Assembly: GCA_046313435.1 (NCBI GenBank)
Contig: JBKBYG010000003.1
Span: 1 to 64,000, forward strand
Length of the DNA stretch: 64,000 nt
Reading direction: 5' to 3'
Source: JBKBYG01 sp046313435
GTDB lineage: Bacteria; Pseudomonadota; Alphaproteobacteria; Rickettsiales; Arcanibacteraceae
Part shown: in pieces, positions 26,091-33,948 of the stretch
Layout of the letters: every line of letters starts with the position of its first letter
Numbering within the stretch: the stretch's first letter is position 1
Position numbers and translations under genes: made by a program
The notes under the pieces: model-generated
Told to the model about the DNA's origin: nothing
What the model saw: the letters and a program-made list of their open reading frames with translations, nothing else
Database searches by the model: none

Positions 26091-28151
26091 TTAAATTATA
26101 TCAGTATTTTCTGTTATTTTATAATTTTGTAATTTTGTTACACTACTCAATTTAGCAATATCGAGAATTAGCGATACTTTTCCATCTCCAAGAATTGTAG
26201 CACCTGAGATACCTTCAACTGGATTTGAATTTGTTTCTAAACTTTTAATAACAACCTGTTGTTGACCAATTAATTCATCGACAACTAATCCGAACTTTTC
26301 TTTACCATTTTCAACCAAAACTATTAGAGCCTTTGTTGGATTTTGTTCATAGTTTTTTATATCAAATAATGAGCCTAGATATATTACTGAGACAAATTCG
26401 CCTCTTATATTTATAACATTATTTGTTGAAGCAACACTTCTTACTTCTTCAGCTTTTGGTCTTAAAGTTTCTATAATATTTGAAATTGGAACTATATAAT
26501 TTTCATTTCCTACCCTAACGATCATTCCATCGAGTATTGCTAGGGTTAATGGAAGTGAGACGATAATATTTGAACCATGACCTGGGACTGTTTGAATTTT
26601 TGTACTACCCCCTAAAGCCTCAATATTCCTCCTAACAACATCCATACCAACCCCTCTCCCTGAGATATTTGAAATTACTTCTGCTGTTGAGAATCCAGGT
26701 AAGAAAATTAGGTTATCAATTTCTTCGTTTGTCAAATTGGCATTTTCTTCAACTAAATTTTTTTCTTTTGCTTTCTTGAGAATTTTCTCACGATTAAGAC
26801 CTGCGCCATCATCACTAATTTCTAAAATTATTCGCCCTCCTTGATGTGAAGCTGATAATTTTATAGTGCCTTGTGCAGGTTTACCTTTGGCAATACGGAT
26901 CTCAGGTGTTTCTATTCCATGATCTACTGCATTACGTATCATGTGGGTTAATGGGTCCCCAAGCTGTTCAATCACTGTTTTATCGACTTCTGTATTTTCG
27001 CCAAATGTTTCAAGCTTGATATCTTTTTGAAGCTGACCAGCTAAATCCCTAACTATCCGTGGCATTCTTGAAAATATAGATTTTACAGGCTGCATCCTTA
27101 CTGACATAACTGCTTCTTGCAGCTCTCTCGAATGTTGAGATAATGCTTCAATACCACTAATGAGATCAGGATACTGATCAATAGATAAGAATTTACCTTG
27201 AGATACAAGCATTGCTTGAGTAATAACTAATTCTCCAACCATATTTACGAGTTTATCAACTTTTTCAATATCAACTCTAATTGAACTAATTAAGTTAGTT
27301 GAAGCCGGCTTATTATCTTTAGCTTCCTCTTTTTTATTATTTTCATTAGATGAAGGCGCTTGTTTACTTATGTTATTAGAATTCGGATCTAATACTTCTA
27401 TCGCTGCTTTAGTAATTTGATTTTCTTCTTCATATATACCAGCTATTGCAGTTATTTTAAGATCACAATTATCTTCCACAAACTCGAATACTTCTTTTAT
27501 TTCATTCAGAGTTTTTGCAGTTTCAAGATACAGATCCCAAGCCATATAACATTTTTCTGGATCAATATTATCTAAGGAAGGAATTTTTGAAATATCAGCT
27601 TTAATTTTAAGTGTTCCAAGTTTTTCTAATTCCCTCAGAATATATAAGGGCTCATTAGCGGACATAAAAAGTGTTTGATAAGGTAAGAAGCTAATATTAT
27701 AAATCCTAATTTCATTTTTTTCTTCTTTATCTTCATTAATTACTGCTTCAGGTTTCGTTGTAGGTTTCATTCCACTTATAGCTTCAAGCTCTACTTGAAT
27801 TTCAAAACCAAAATTATCTGGCAAAGATTTCCCTTCATCTGCAGCTTTAACTAATTGCGTTACTATATCTACAGATTTAAGCAAAGCATCAATAGCTTGG
27901 CGGGAAGAAGGAATCTTTCCTTCTCTCATATTATCTAATAAAGTCTCTAATATATGTGTGAATTTAGTGATATTTGTAAATCCAAATGCTCCTGCCCCAC
28001 CTTTAATTGAATGCGCACAACGAAATATTGCATTTAATTCTTCAGCAGGCGCTGCTTCCTCGTCAAGCCCCATTAATCTTGCTTCCATATCATTTAAAAG
28101 CTCATAACATTCTGTAATATATGTTTTTTTAAATTGCTGTAAGTCATCCAT
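26091..28151 (-). CDS. cheA: Chemotaxis histidine kinase CheA
   Basis: CheA autophosphorylates on an N-terminal histidine and passes the phosphate to CheY and CheB. The 686-residue protein has the Hpt domain with His47 in RCAHSIKGGAGAFGF, a likely P2-type region (about 145-240), the dimerisation domain (about 290-350), the ATPase domain with HMIRNAVDHGIE, and a C-terminal CheW-like domain (from about 545). All catalytic motifs are intact. It is preceded by cheY (63 bases) and followed by cheW. Confidence 0.97.
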   Translation of the reverse strand: MDDLQQFKKTYITECYELLNDMEARLMGLDEEAAPAEELNAIFRCAHSIKGGAGAFGFTNITKFTHILETLLDNMREGKIPSSRQAIDALLKSVDIVTQLVKAADEGKSLPDNFGFEIQVELEAISGMKPTTKPEAVINEDKEEKNEIRIYNISFLPYQTLFMSANEPLYILRELEKLGTLKIKADISKIPSLDNIDPEKCYMAWDLYLETAKTLNEIKEVFEFVEDNCDLKITAIAGIYEEENQITKAAIEVLDPNSNNISKQAPSSNENNKKEEAKDNKPASTNLISSIRVDIEKVDKLVNMVGELVITQAMLVSQGKFLSIDQYPDLISGIEALSQHSRELQEAVMSVRMQPVKSIFSRMPRIVRDLAGQLQKDIKLETFGENTEVDKTVIEQLGDPLTHMIRNAVDHGIETPEIRIAKGKPAQGTIKLSASHQGGRIILEISDDGAGLNREKILKKAKEKNLVEENANLTNEEIDNLIFLPGFSTAEVISNISGRGVGMDVVRRNIEALGGSTKIQTVPGHGSNIIVSLPLTLAILDGMIVRVGNENYIVPISNIIETLRPKAEEVRSVASTNNVINIRGEFVSVIYLGSLFDIKNYEQNPTKALIVLVENGKEKFGLVVDELIGQQQVVIKSLETNSNPVEGISGATILGDGKVSLILDIAKLSSVTKLQNYKITENTDII

Positions 28152-28214
28152 TTTATAAGCTTCCTAATGATAGTTTTTTAATAAATACATTTTATTAACA
28201 TGATTAAATTTTGA

Positions 28215-28580
28215 CTATGGAAGTACTTTATTAACTACTTGGATCAATTTTTCTGGATTAAACGGTTTTACAATCCAACCAGTTGCTCCAGCATTTTTTC
28301 CTTCAGATTTTTTGTTATTATCACTTTCAGTAGTAAGCATTAATATTGGCGCATTTTTATATAATGGATTTTGTCTAAGAGCTTTAATAAGCGTAATACC
28401 ATCCATATTAGGCATATTTAAATCTGTAATTACTAAATCCACTTTATTACCTTCTAATAATTTAAGAGCTAGTACGCCATCTTCAGCTTGTAAAATTTCA
28501 TAACCTGCGCCTTGAAGCGTAAATGCAACCATTTCTCTCATTGTTTTCGAATCATCAACAGTTAAAATACGTTTTGCCAT
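28215..28580 (-). CDS. cheY: Chemotaxis response regulator CheY
   Basis: The 121-residue protein is a stand-alone receiver domain with the acidic pair Asp9-Asp10, the phospho-acceptor Asp53 in VITDLNMPNMDG and the conserved Lys in IVKPF. Phosphorylated CheY binds FliM to change motor rotation. It lies between the STAS gene and cheA. No cheZ is in the window, so dephosphorylation must occur otherwise. Confidence 0.95.
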   Translation of the reverse strand: MAKRILTVDDSKTMREMVAFTLQGAGYEILQAEDGVLALKLLEGNKVDLVITDLNMPNMDGITLIKALRQNPLYKNAPILMLTTESDNNKKSEGKNAGATGWIVKPFNPEKLIQVVNKVLP

Positions 28581-28581
28581 G

Positions 28582-28887
28582 TTAGTTACTCCAAATATTT
28601 AGTTGCTCTGAAAGACCTAAGTCATTTATTACTTGCTTAAATTGTGTTGATGGATTTTTAATTTCTAACTTACCACCATTGATTTCTGATAATGTTTTAT
28701 GGAGTGCAATAATTAACTGAAGAAATGGAGTCGTAATTTGAGTAACTTTACTTGCATCAATTATAAAATCTTTTTGTCTTTCTATTTTATCTTTCAAACT
28801 ACTATAAATCTCAGTGATGGTTGATATTGTGGAATCCTCAGGTAAAATTATAATATTCGATTCAGTTTTCTGTTCTTCGCTTTCCAC
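28582..28887 (-). CDS. STAS-domain protein of the chemotaxis operon
   Basis: The 101-residue protein is a single STAS domain like those of anti-sigma-factor antagonists: strand, IIDASKV, then a helix TTPFLQLIIALHKTL, and GGKLEIKNPS. The position usually holding a phosphorylatable Ser has Thr. Small STAS proteins open several alphaproteobacterial che operons; their role is unclear. It is the first gene of this operon, one base before cheY. The promoter is presumably in the AT-rich 250 bases upstream, in which I see no gene. Confidence 0.85.
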   Translation of the reverse strand: MESEEQKTESNIIILPEDSTISTITEIYSSLKDKIERQKDFIIDASKVTQITTPFLQLIIALHKTLSEINGGKLEIKNPSTQFKQVINDLGLSEQLNIWSN

Positions 28888-29140
28888 TCACGCCTCTATA
28901 TTAAAGTTATTAGCTTATAAATTAAGAGTTTTTACATTTAAAGTAATTGACTTAACTTATAAATACTTTAGCCAAAAACAATTAAGAAATTGTAAAATAA
29001 AAACTTTAGTTATCTATGGTAGAGTTAATCACATTCTACTTGTAGCAAGAAAGTATTAGAAGATATCAATTAGAATGGTTATGGAAATATGAATTGGATT
29101 AAATACATTACTTTATATCGAAACTACTAGCTCATACTAC

Positions 29141-29617
29141 TTAAAGATTATCCTCCTTTACCCCTTTAACAAAATCCTTAATTTTATCAATAAGCTCCTG
29201 CGCAGATTCATTTAAATTAATAGAATCCTTATACACATTTGTTGCAGATTGCTTTAGTTCAACTGTAGAATTCTGTACATCATTAACGTTGCTAGTAATA
29301 TGCTGCACACCTGTACTAGCAGTTTGCATATTAGAGGAAATCTCGCCTGTAGCAGCTTTCTGCTCATTAACAGAGCTCATTATATGCATAGAGTATTCAT
29401 TAACACGAGTAATGTAAGTTTTTATACTTTTTAAATCTTCAGTAACTTGTTTAGAAACATTTTTGATGTTATCAATTTTATTTATTATTTCATTTGTAGC
29501 ATTTGAAGTTTTTTGAGCCAAATTTTTTATTTCATTTGCTACTACTGCAAATCCTTTTCCAGCATCCCCTGCTCTAGAAGCTTCAATGGTTGCATTTAAA
29601 GATAATAAATAATTTTT
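29141..29617 (-). pseudogene. Remnant of an MCP gene (signalling-domain 3' end only)
   Basis: The minus-strand frame starts after a TAA at 29618-29620 and reads straight into the receptor tip: LLSLNATIEASRAGDAGKGF, then VVANEIKNLAQKTSNAT and a coiled-coil tail to residue 159. The upstream half of the tip, the HAMP and the sensor domain are missing, and no start codon fits. It is a 5'-deleted receptor gene lying back to back with the intact MCP gene at 29737. Confidence 0.82.
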
Positions 29618-29736
29618 TTAATACGTTTTAATTTGCGCTCAGAAAAAAGCGAATTATCATATTCTTAATAAATTATTAAATTTATACGTATAAAGTTGTT
29701 TGTATAATTTTTAAATAAACTCTCAGAAGTACTGAA

Positions 29737-31824
29737 ATGTATAAATTAAATATAAAAAATTTCTTATTAGTAATTATTATAATTTTAGATGCTATTATAT
29801 TCACTTCAACTATTAATAAGTTTTTAACGTCATTTACTTCTTATCAAGATTCTAGAATAATTCTAAAGCTTAATAATGCCGTAAATTTATTAGCTCAAGC
29901 TTCTACAAGCTTGGCAAGAGAGAGAGGAATCACTAATATTGCTCTCAATTCAGAAAATCAAGTTAATGAAAAAATTAAAACTCTTATTGATAATAATAGG
30001 TCTATTGTAAATAATAAATTAATTGAAGGATTGAAAGAAATCCATAGTTCTAAATTCAATAATTTTAATCAAGAACTAGACTCCCTAAATGAGTTGTATA
30101 AAAAATTTGTTTCGTTAAGAGAAAAAGTTGATTCTAATGTTCATGAATTGAAAAGTGATAGGGAAGAAGAAATTTTAAGTACATGGGTACCATCTTCAAC
30201 AAATTTAATTGAAGAAATACAAAAACTAATTTTTAAAGTATCTCATTTTAACTCAAATATTAATAACAATTTATTTAAATATACACAACTTGCTGATTTA
30301 GCTTGGATGATCAGCGAATTTGCAGGTAGAGAAAGAGCCTTGTTTGCAGGTGTGATTGCAAATAATGCTGAATTTAATCTGGATACATATAAAAAATTAA
30401 TAAGCTTCCGCAGTAAGGTTGATACAAGCGTTCAATTATTAAAAAAACCTTTGGATTCAAGTAATATCTTTATAAATGAAGCTTTAGTAAAGGCTGAAAC
30501 TCAATTTTTCCAACAATTTGAAAAAACTCGAACTGAAATTTATTCATCTTATATTAATGCTACAGCTTATACAATTAGTTCAGAAGATTGGTTTGATATT
30601 TCTACTGAAGCAATTAATAGCTTAATTGGGATTTTAGATGCAGTTATTAAAGAAAGTAATGATATTACCTTTGCTGCTCAAAATCATGCTTTTAGTAACG
30701 TTATTTCTTCAGCAATTTTATTAATTTTTATATTAATATTATCTATTCTTTCGTTTTGGGTCATAATAATACGTATAGCGAATTCAATAAATAAAATGAC
30801 ATATTCTATGAATCAATTAGCAGAAGGAAAGCTAGATATTGAGATATATGGCATTGATAGATACGACGAAATAGGAAGTATGGCTAAATCTCTAGAGACT
30901 TTTAAAAATAATTCGCTAGAACTAAAAAGAGTAAATGAGGAAAGAATTAAATCCGAATTACAAGCAGAATTTGAGAAAAAAAATAGCTTAAAAATCTTAG
31001 GTGAAAAATTTAATTTGAGCGTTAAACAAGTGTCAGATATAGTAAGCTCAGCCTCAGTAGAAATGGAAGTTACAGCAAAATCAATGATTGAATCCTTTGA
31101 CAATACGAAAGTTAAAATTTCTAATTTAGCGGATTTTTCTTTACAAGCAGCAGATAATGTAAATTCTGTTGCAGCAGCGGCCGAAGAGCTTTCATCTTCT
31201 GTAAATAATATTAATAGTCAAATTCAGAATGCTACAGCTATTACTTCTCGTGCAGTAAAAGAGGCAGAGACAACTAATAAACATATTTCAGAATTAGCAG
31301 TTACTACGCAAAAGATAGGCGCAGTAGTTGAGCTAATAACAGATATTGCAGAGCAAATCAATATGCTTGCGCTTAATGCTACAATTGAAGCTGCAAGAGC
31401 TGGTGAAGCTGGCAAAGGTTTTACTGTTGTTGCTGCTGAGGTTAAGAATTTAGCAAACCAAACCGCTAAAGCTACAGAACAAATTGCTACCCAAATTGAC
31501 TCTGTTCAATTAAAAACTAAGAATGCCATTACATCTGTTACCCATATTACTAAAGTTATTAGCGATATTAATGAAATTTCTAACAAAATATCTTCTACAA
31601 TAGATAACCAAAATAAAGCGACTCAAGATATTGCTAAGAATATTAATGAAGCTTCTCGAAAAGTGAAAGAGGTTTCGAATAATTCTGGCATGGTTCTTGA
31701 AATTAATGAGCAAAATAATATTGCTGCATATGAAATGTTCGAGGCTTGTGCTGAATTAACAAGACAATCTCATACTTTAAATAAAGAAGTCGATAATTTT
31801 GTGATTTCAATTACTGCTGAATAA
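29737..31824 (+). CDS. Transmembrane methyl-accepting chemotaxis protein with a NIT-like sensor
   Basis: This 695-residue receptor has an N-terminal membrane helix (about 8-26), a long helical periplasmic domain (about 30-320) with the segment STSLARERGI that recalls NIT-type (nitrate/nitrite-sensing) domains, a second helix (about 325-350), HAMP (about 345-400), and a signalling domain with the tip INMLALNATIEAARAGEAGKGF. The NIT assignment is tentative and the ligand unknown. It is transcribed opposite to the che operon, beside the MCP remnant, and has its own terminator. It lacks a C-terminal tether pentapeptide. Confidence 0.92.
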   Translation: MYKLNIKNFLLVIIIILDAIIFTSTINKFLTSFTSYQDSRIILKLNNAVNLLAQASTSLARERGITNIALNSENQVNEKIKTLIDNNRSIVNNKLIEGLKEIHSSKFNNFNQELDSLNELYKKFVSLREKVDSNVHELKSDREEEILSTWVPSSTNLIEEIQKLIFKVSHFNSNINNNLFKYTQLADLAWMISEFAGRERALFAGVIANNAEFNLDTYKKLISFRSKVDTSVQLLKKPLDSSNIFINEALVKAETQFFQQFEKTRTEIYSSYINATAYTISSEDWFDISTEAINSLIGILDAVIKESNDITFAAQNHAFSNVISSAILLIFILILSILSFWVIIIRIANSINKMTYSMNQLAEGKLDIEIYGIDRYDEIGSMAKSLETFKNNSLELKRVNEERIKSELQAEFEKKNSLKILGEKFNLSVKQVSDIVSSASVEMEVTAKSMIESFDNTKVKISNLADFSLQAADNVNSVAAAAEELSSSVNNINSQIQNATAITSRAVKEAETTNKHISELAVTTQKIGAVVELITDIAEQINMLALNATIEAARAGEAGKGFTVVAAEVKNLANQTAKATEQIATQIDSVQLKTKNAITSVTHITKVISDINEISNKISSTIDNQNKATQDIAKNINEASRKVKEVSNNSGMVLEINEQNNIAAYEMFEACAELTRQSHTLNKEVDNFVISITAE

Positions 31825-31826
31825 AT

Positions 31827-31848
31827 AACCTTATTTCTCAAGGTTTTT
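31827..31848 (+). terminator. Hairpin terminator after the MCP gene
   Basis: AACCTT (31827-31832) pairs with AAGGTT (31840-31845), followed by TTT. It begins just after the stop codon. The stem is short, so its strength is uncertain. Confidence 0.5.
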
Positions 31849-31916
31849 AGGTTTTAAAAGTTTTGTAAAAACTAACAAAATTTTGTATAATTAATCAATA
31901 CAAACAGACTACCTAA

Positions 31917-32198
31917 ATGGATAATAATATGAATACCCAACATAATGCAGATGATACTACTATTTCTGAATATATAAATGATTCATTAATTACCGCTAAG
32001 ATAAAAGCTAAATTTGAAGCAGAGAATATTTTAAATTTTTTTAAAATTCACGTTGACACAAATAATGATGGAATAGTAGTTCTCACAGGAGAAATTCATG
32101 ATATTCAGGCTCAACGCCGGGCAAAAGAGATAGCAGAAAACACTGAAGGCGTTAGAAAAGTTTTTACTAGTTGGGAGCAGGAGGCTGCATTAGAGTAA
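31917..32198 (+). CDS. BON-domain protein
   Basis: The 93-residue protein is a single BON domain: NDSLITAKIKAKF, then IHVDTNNDGIVVLTGEI, QAQRRAKEIAENTEGV and KVFTSW. BON domains bind membranes or other macromolecules and occur in OsmY-like stress proteins. No signal peptide is seen, so it appears cytoplasmic unless the start is elsewhere. It stands alone. Confidence 0.85.
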   Translation: MDNNMNTQHNADDTTISEYINDSLITAKIKAKFEAENILNFFKIHVDTNNDGIVVLTGEIHDIQAQRRAKEIAENTEGVRKVFTSWEQEAALE

Positions 32199-32253
32199 GT
32201 TTTTAAGTTAGACAAACGTATGCAATAATGTATTGACTTAAAAAGAGGAAAAA

Positions 32254-32404
32254 ATGCAAATTATTAATGCTACTGAAGCAAGAAAAATTTATATAAAATA
32301 ATTGCATTACCGAAGTTAAGTGGTAATGTATAAATATTATTATACTGTTCAAGTAGTAAAAGATCAGAAACAAATCAAGGAATCAAAATATAAAGAAATA
32401 ATCT
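32254..32404 (+). pseudogene. Probable remnant of a YefM/Phd-type toxin-antitoxin pair
   Basis: After a good ribosome site (AGAGGAAAAA) a frame reads MQIINATEARKIYIK and then stops at 32299. INATEARK-x2-Y is the typical start of YefM/Phd antitoxins (usually followed by NLYxLIDE). About 45 bases on, LPKLSGNV recalls the SGNxV core of such antitoxins, and from about 32332 the frame KYYYTVQVVKDQKQIKES resembles the N-terminus of a RelE/YoeB-type toxin, ending at a TAA near 32404. The pieces are in different frames with internal parts missing, so neither protein could be made whole. Confidence 0.42.
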
Positions 32405-32406
32405 AA

Positions 32407-33570
32407 TTATTTCAAAATCTGGTATATATAATCTGGTCTTAAATGGTAATTATCAATATGATATTTTTTATTAGAACTGTCATGTTCATCTACTGTAATA
32501 GAATAAACATCTAAGAATTTCATATTATATTTGTTACATGCAGCATGTAGCTGATTATTAAAATATTTTATAATCTGCTTATGCAGTAACTGTCTTTCTT
32601 GATCATGCGAAAGCACTATGGCGCCATTTAAAGGAGCAGGAATCCCTTGGACAAACAAATCGAAGTTTCTTTGTTGAACTATATTATTATATAAAAACTC
32701 AGCATATCTACTAGTCATTTGAGAGACATGTTGCCAAATATCTATGTCTTTATTCTTATAATAATATTCTATTATACCTTCATCTATTCTTGCGTCGATC
32801 TCCCCACATGTTATAATAAGTTTAGAACCATCTGGCACTCTGCTTAATTGAAATAAAAATTGTGCTATAGAATTATTTTGTGTTTCGGAAATTAAATGCC
32901 AGATTTTCATTCCTGTAATAACTTCTGATTTTATTTTATAACTTTCATCGTTAAACTTTATACTCAAATTGGCAATAGGAAGAGCATGGCTTTCACCAAT
33001 AACGTACATTATTTTTGACCCAGGGATAGTTTCATAATACTCTGGATTTTCAAGATAGAATTTTGCTAATGCGTTAAATAAATGATGAAATGTTACAGCC
33101 CAATTTATTGCAGAAGAATGAGACTTATTTGAAAATAAATTATTGTTTAATTGTAATGTTTCTATAAAGAAAGTGTAGCTATCCTCCATGATATAGCTAC
33201 AGCATTTATAAAAGCTGAGTGCTTTTGAAAAATCTTCAGGTAAATCTTTATCTGAAAGGTATTTTGTAATTACTTCATGAAGATAGGAAGATCTAGTGTA
33301 AAATAATGCACCTATATATCGTTCTTTTTTATTAAAATCGCCGTTAAAATCACAATCATTCCGTTGAGATTCAAAAAGGATTTTAGTTTTTTCATATTCC
33401 CCTAAATAGAAATATATTATAGCTAAGTTGAATTTTATTGCGATATCTTCTGAATTTTTTTGAAACAAATATTCAGCAATATTTTTTGCTTGAGAATAAT
33501 TACCAATAGCTGCATGCTTTTTCATTTGTTCAAGCATTTCTATATCATTGTTAGTATTTATTGAACTCAT
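32407..33570 (-). CDS. TPR-like protein with an SGNH-hydrolase-like domain
   Basis: The first 80 or so residues contain TPR-like helix pairs (NYSQAKNIAEYLFQ; FNLAIIYFYLGEYEKTKILF). From about residue 190 there are blocks in the order of SGNH/GDSL enzymes: VIGESHALP (like block I, with Ser), ITCGEIDAR (like block III) and DNYHLRPDYI near the C-terminus (like block V Asp and His). The substrate could be an ester or acetyl group on a glycan or lipid. There is no signal peptide. The catalytic assignment is an inference from motif order. The gene runs alone, facing the ankyrin gene at 33949. Confidence 0.65.
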   Translation of the reverse strand: MSSINTNNDIEMLEQMKKHAAIGNYSQAKNIAEYLFQKNSEDIAIKFNLAIIYFYLGEYEKTKILFESQRNDCDFNGDFNKKERYIGALFYTRSSYLHEVITKYLSDKDLPEDFSKALSFYKCCSYIMEDSYTFFIETLQLNNNLFSNKSHSSAINWAVTFHHLFNALAKFYLENPEYYETIPGSKIMYVIGESHALPIANLSIKFNDESYKIKSEVITGMKIWHLISETQNNSIAQFLFQLSRVPDGSKLIITCGEIDARIDEGIIEYYYKNKDIDIWQHVSQMTSRYAEFLYNNIVQQRNFDLFVQGIPAPLNGAIVLSHDQERQLLHKQIIKYFNNQLHAACNKYNMKFLDVYSITVDEHDSSNKKYHIDNYHLRPDYIYQILK

Positions 33571-33879
33571 TCTAAAAAAATTTTTATTAGTTATATCATA
33601 CTGATATTTTACTTAATGATATAAAAAATGCAATATATTTTACTAACTTATATTAAAGCTTATATATTGATTTACTTTAATTTTTTTATTGCATTAAATA
33701 TTAGATATTTAGAATTATATTTTAAAACAAATTAAAACAAATGAATTTAACTCCATATTTTTGTAGTGAATAATTGCATTAAGCGAGTTGATAACTTTAA
33801 TATTAAGTAGGTCTGTAATTTGAACTTACAATATTTTAAATTTAGCGATTAATAGTTTATTAACAAAAATTAATATTCC
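33571..33879. other. Intergenic stretch between divergent genes
   Basis: Together with the promoter noted next, about 375 very AT-rich bases separate the SGNH-like gene and the large ankyrin gene. I see no reading frame, RNA gene or clear repeat here. Confidence 0.5.
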
Positions 33880-33908
33880 TTGAATTATTTGTTAAAATAG
33901 TTTATAAA
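33880..33908 (+). promoter_or_regulatory. Possible promoter of the 33949 ankyrin gene
   Basis: TTGAAT (33880-33885) and TATAAA (33903-33908) are 17 bases apart, with the start codon 40 bases downstream. The match is moderate, and AT-rich DNA gives chance hits. Confidence 0.4.
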
Positions 33909-33948
33909 ATTATTAGTAATTACTACTGAGAATCAGGAATTAAATGAC

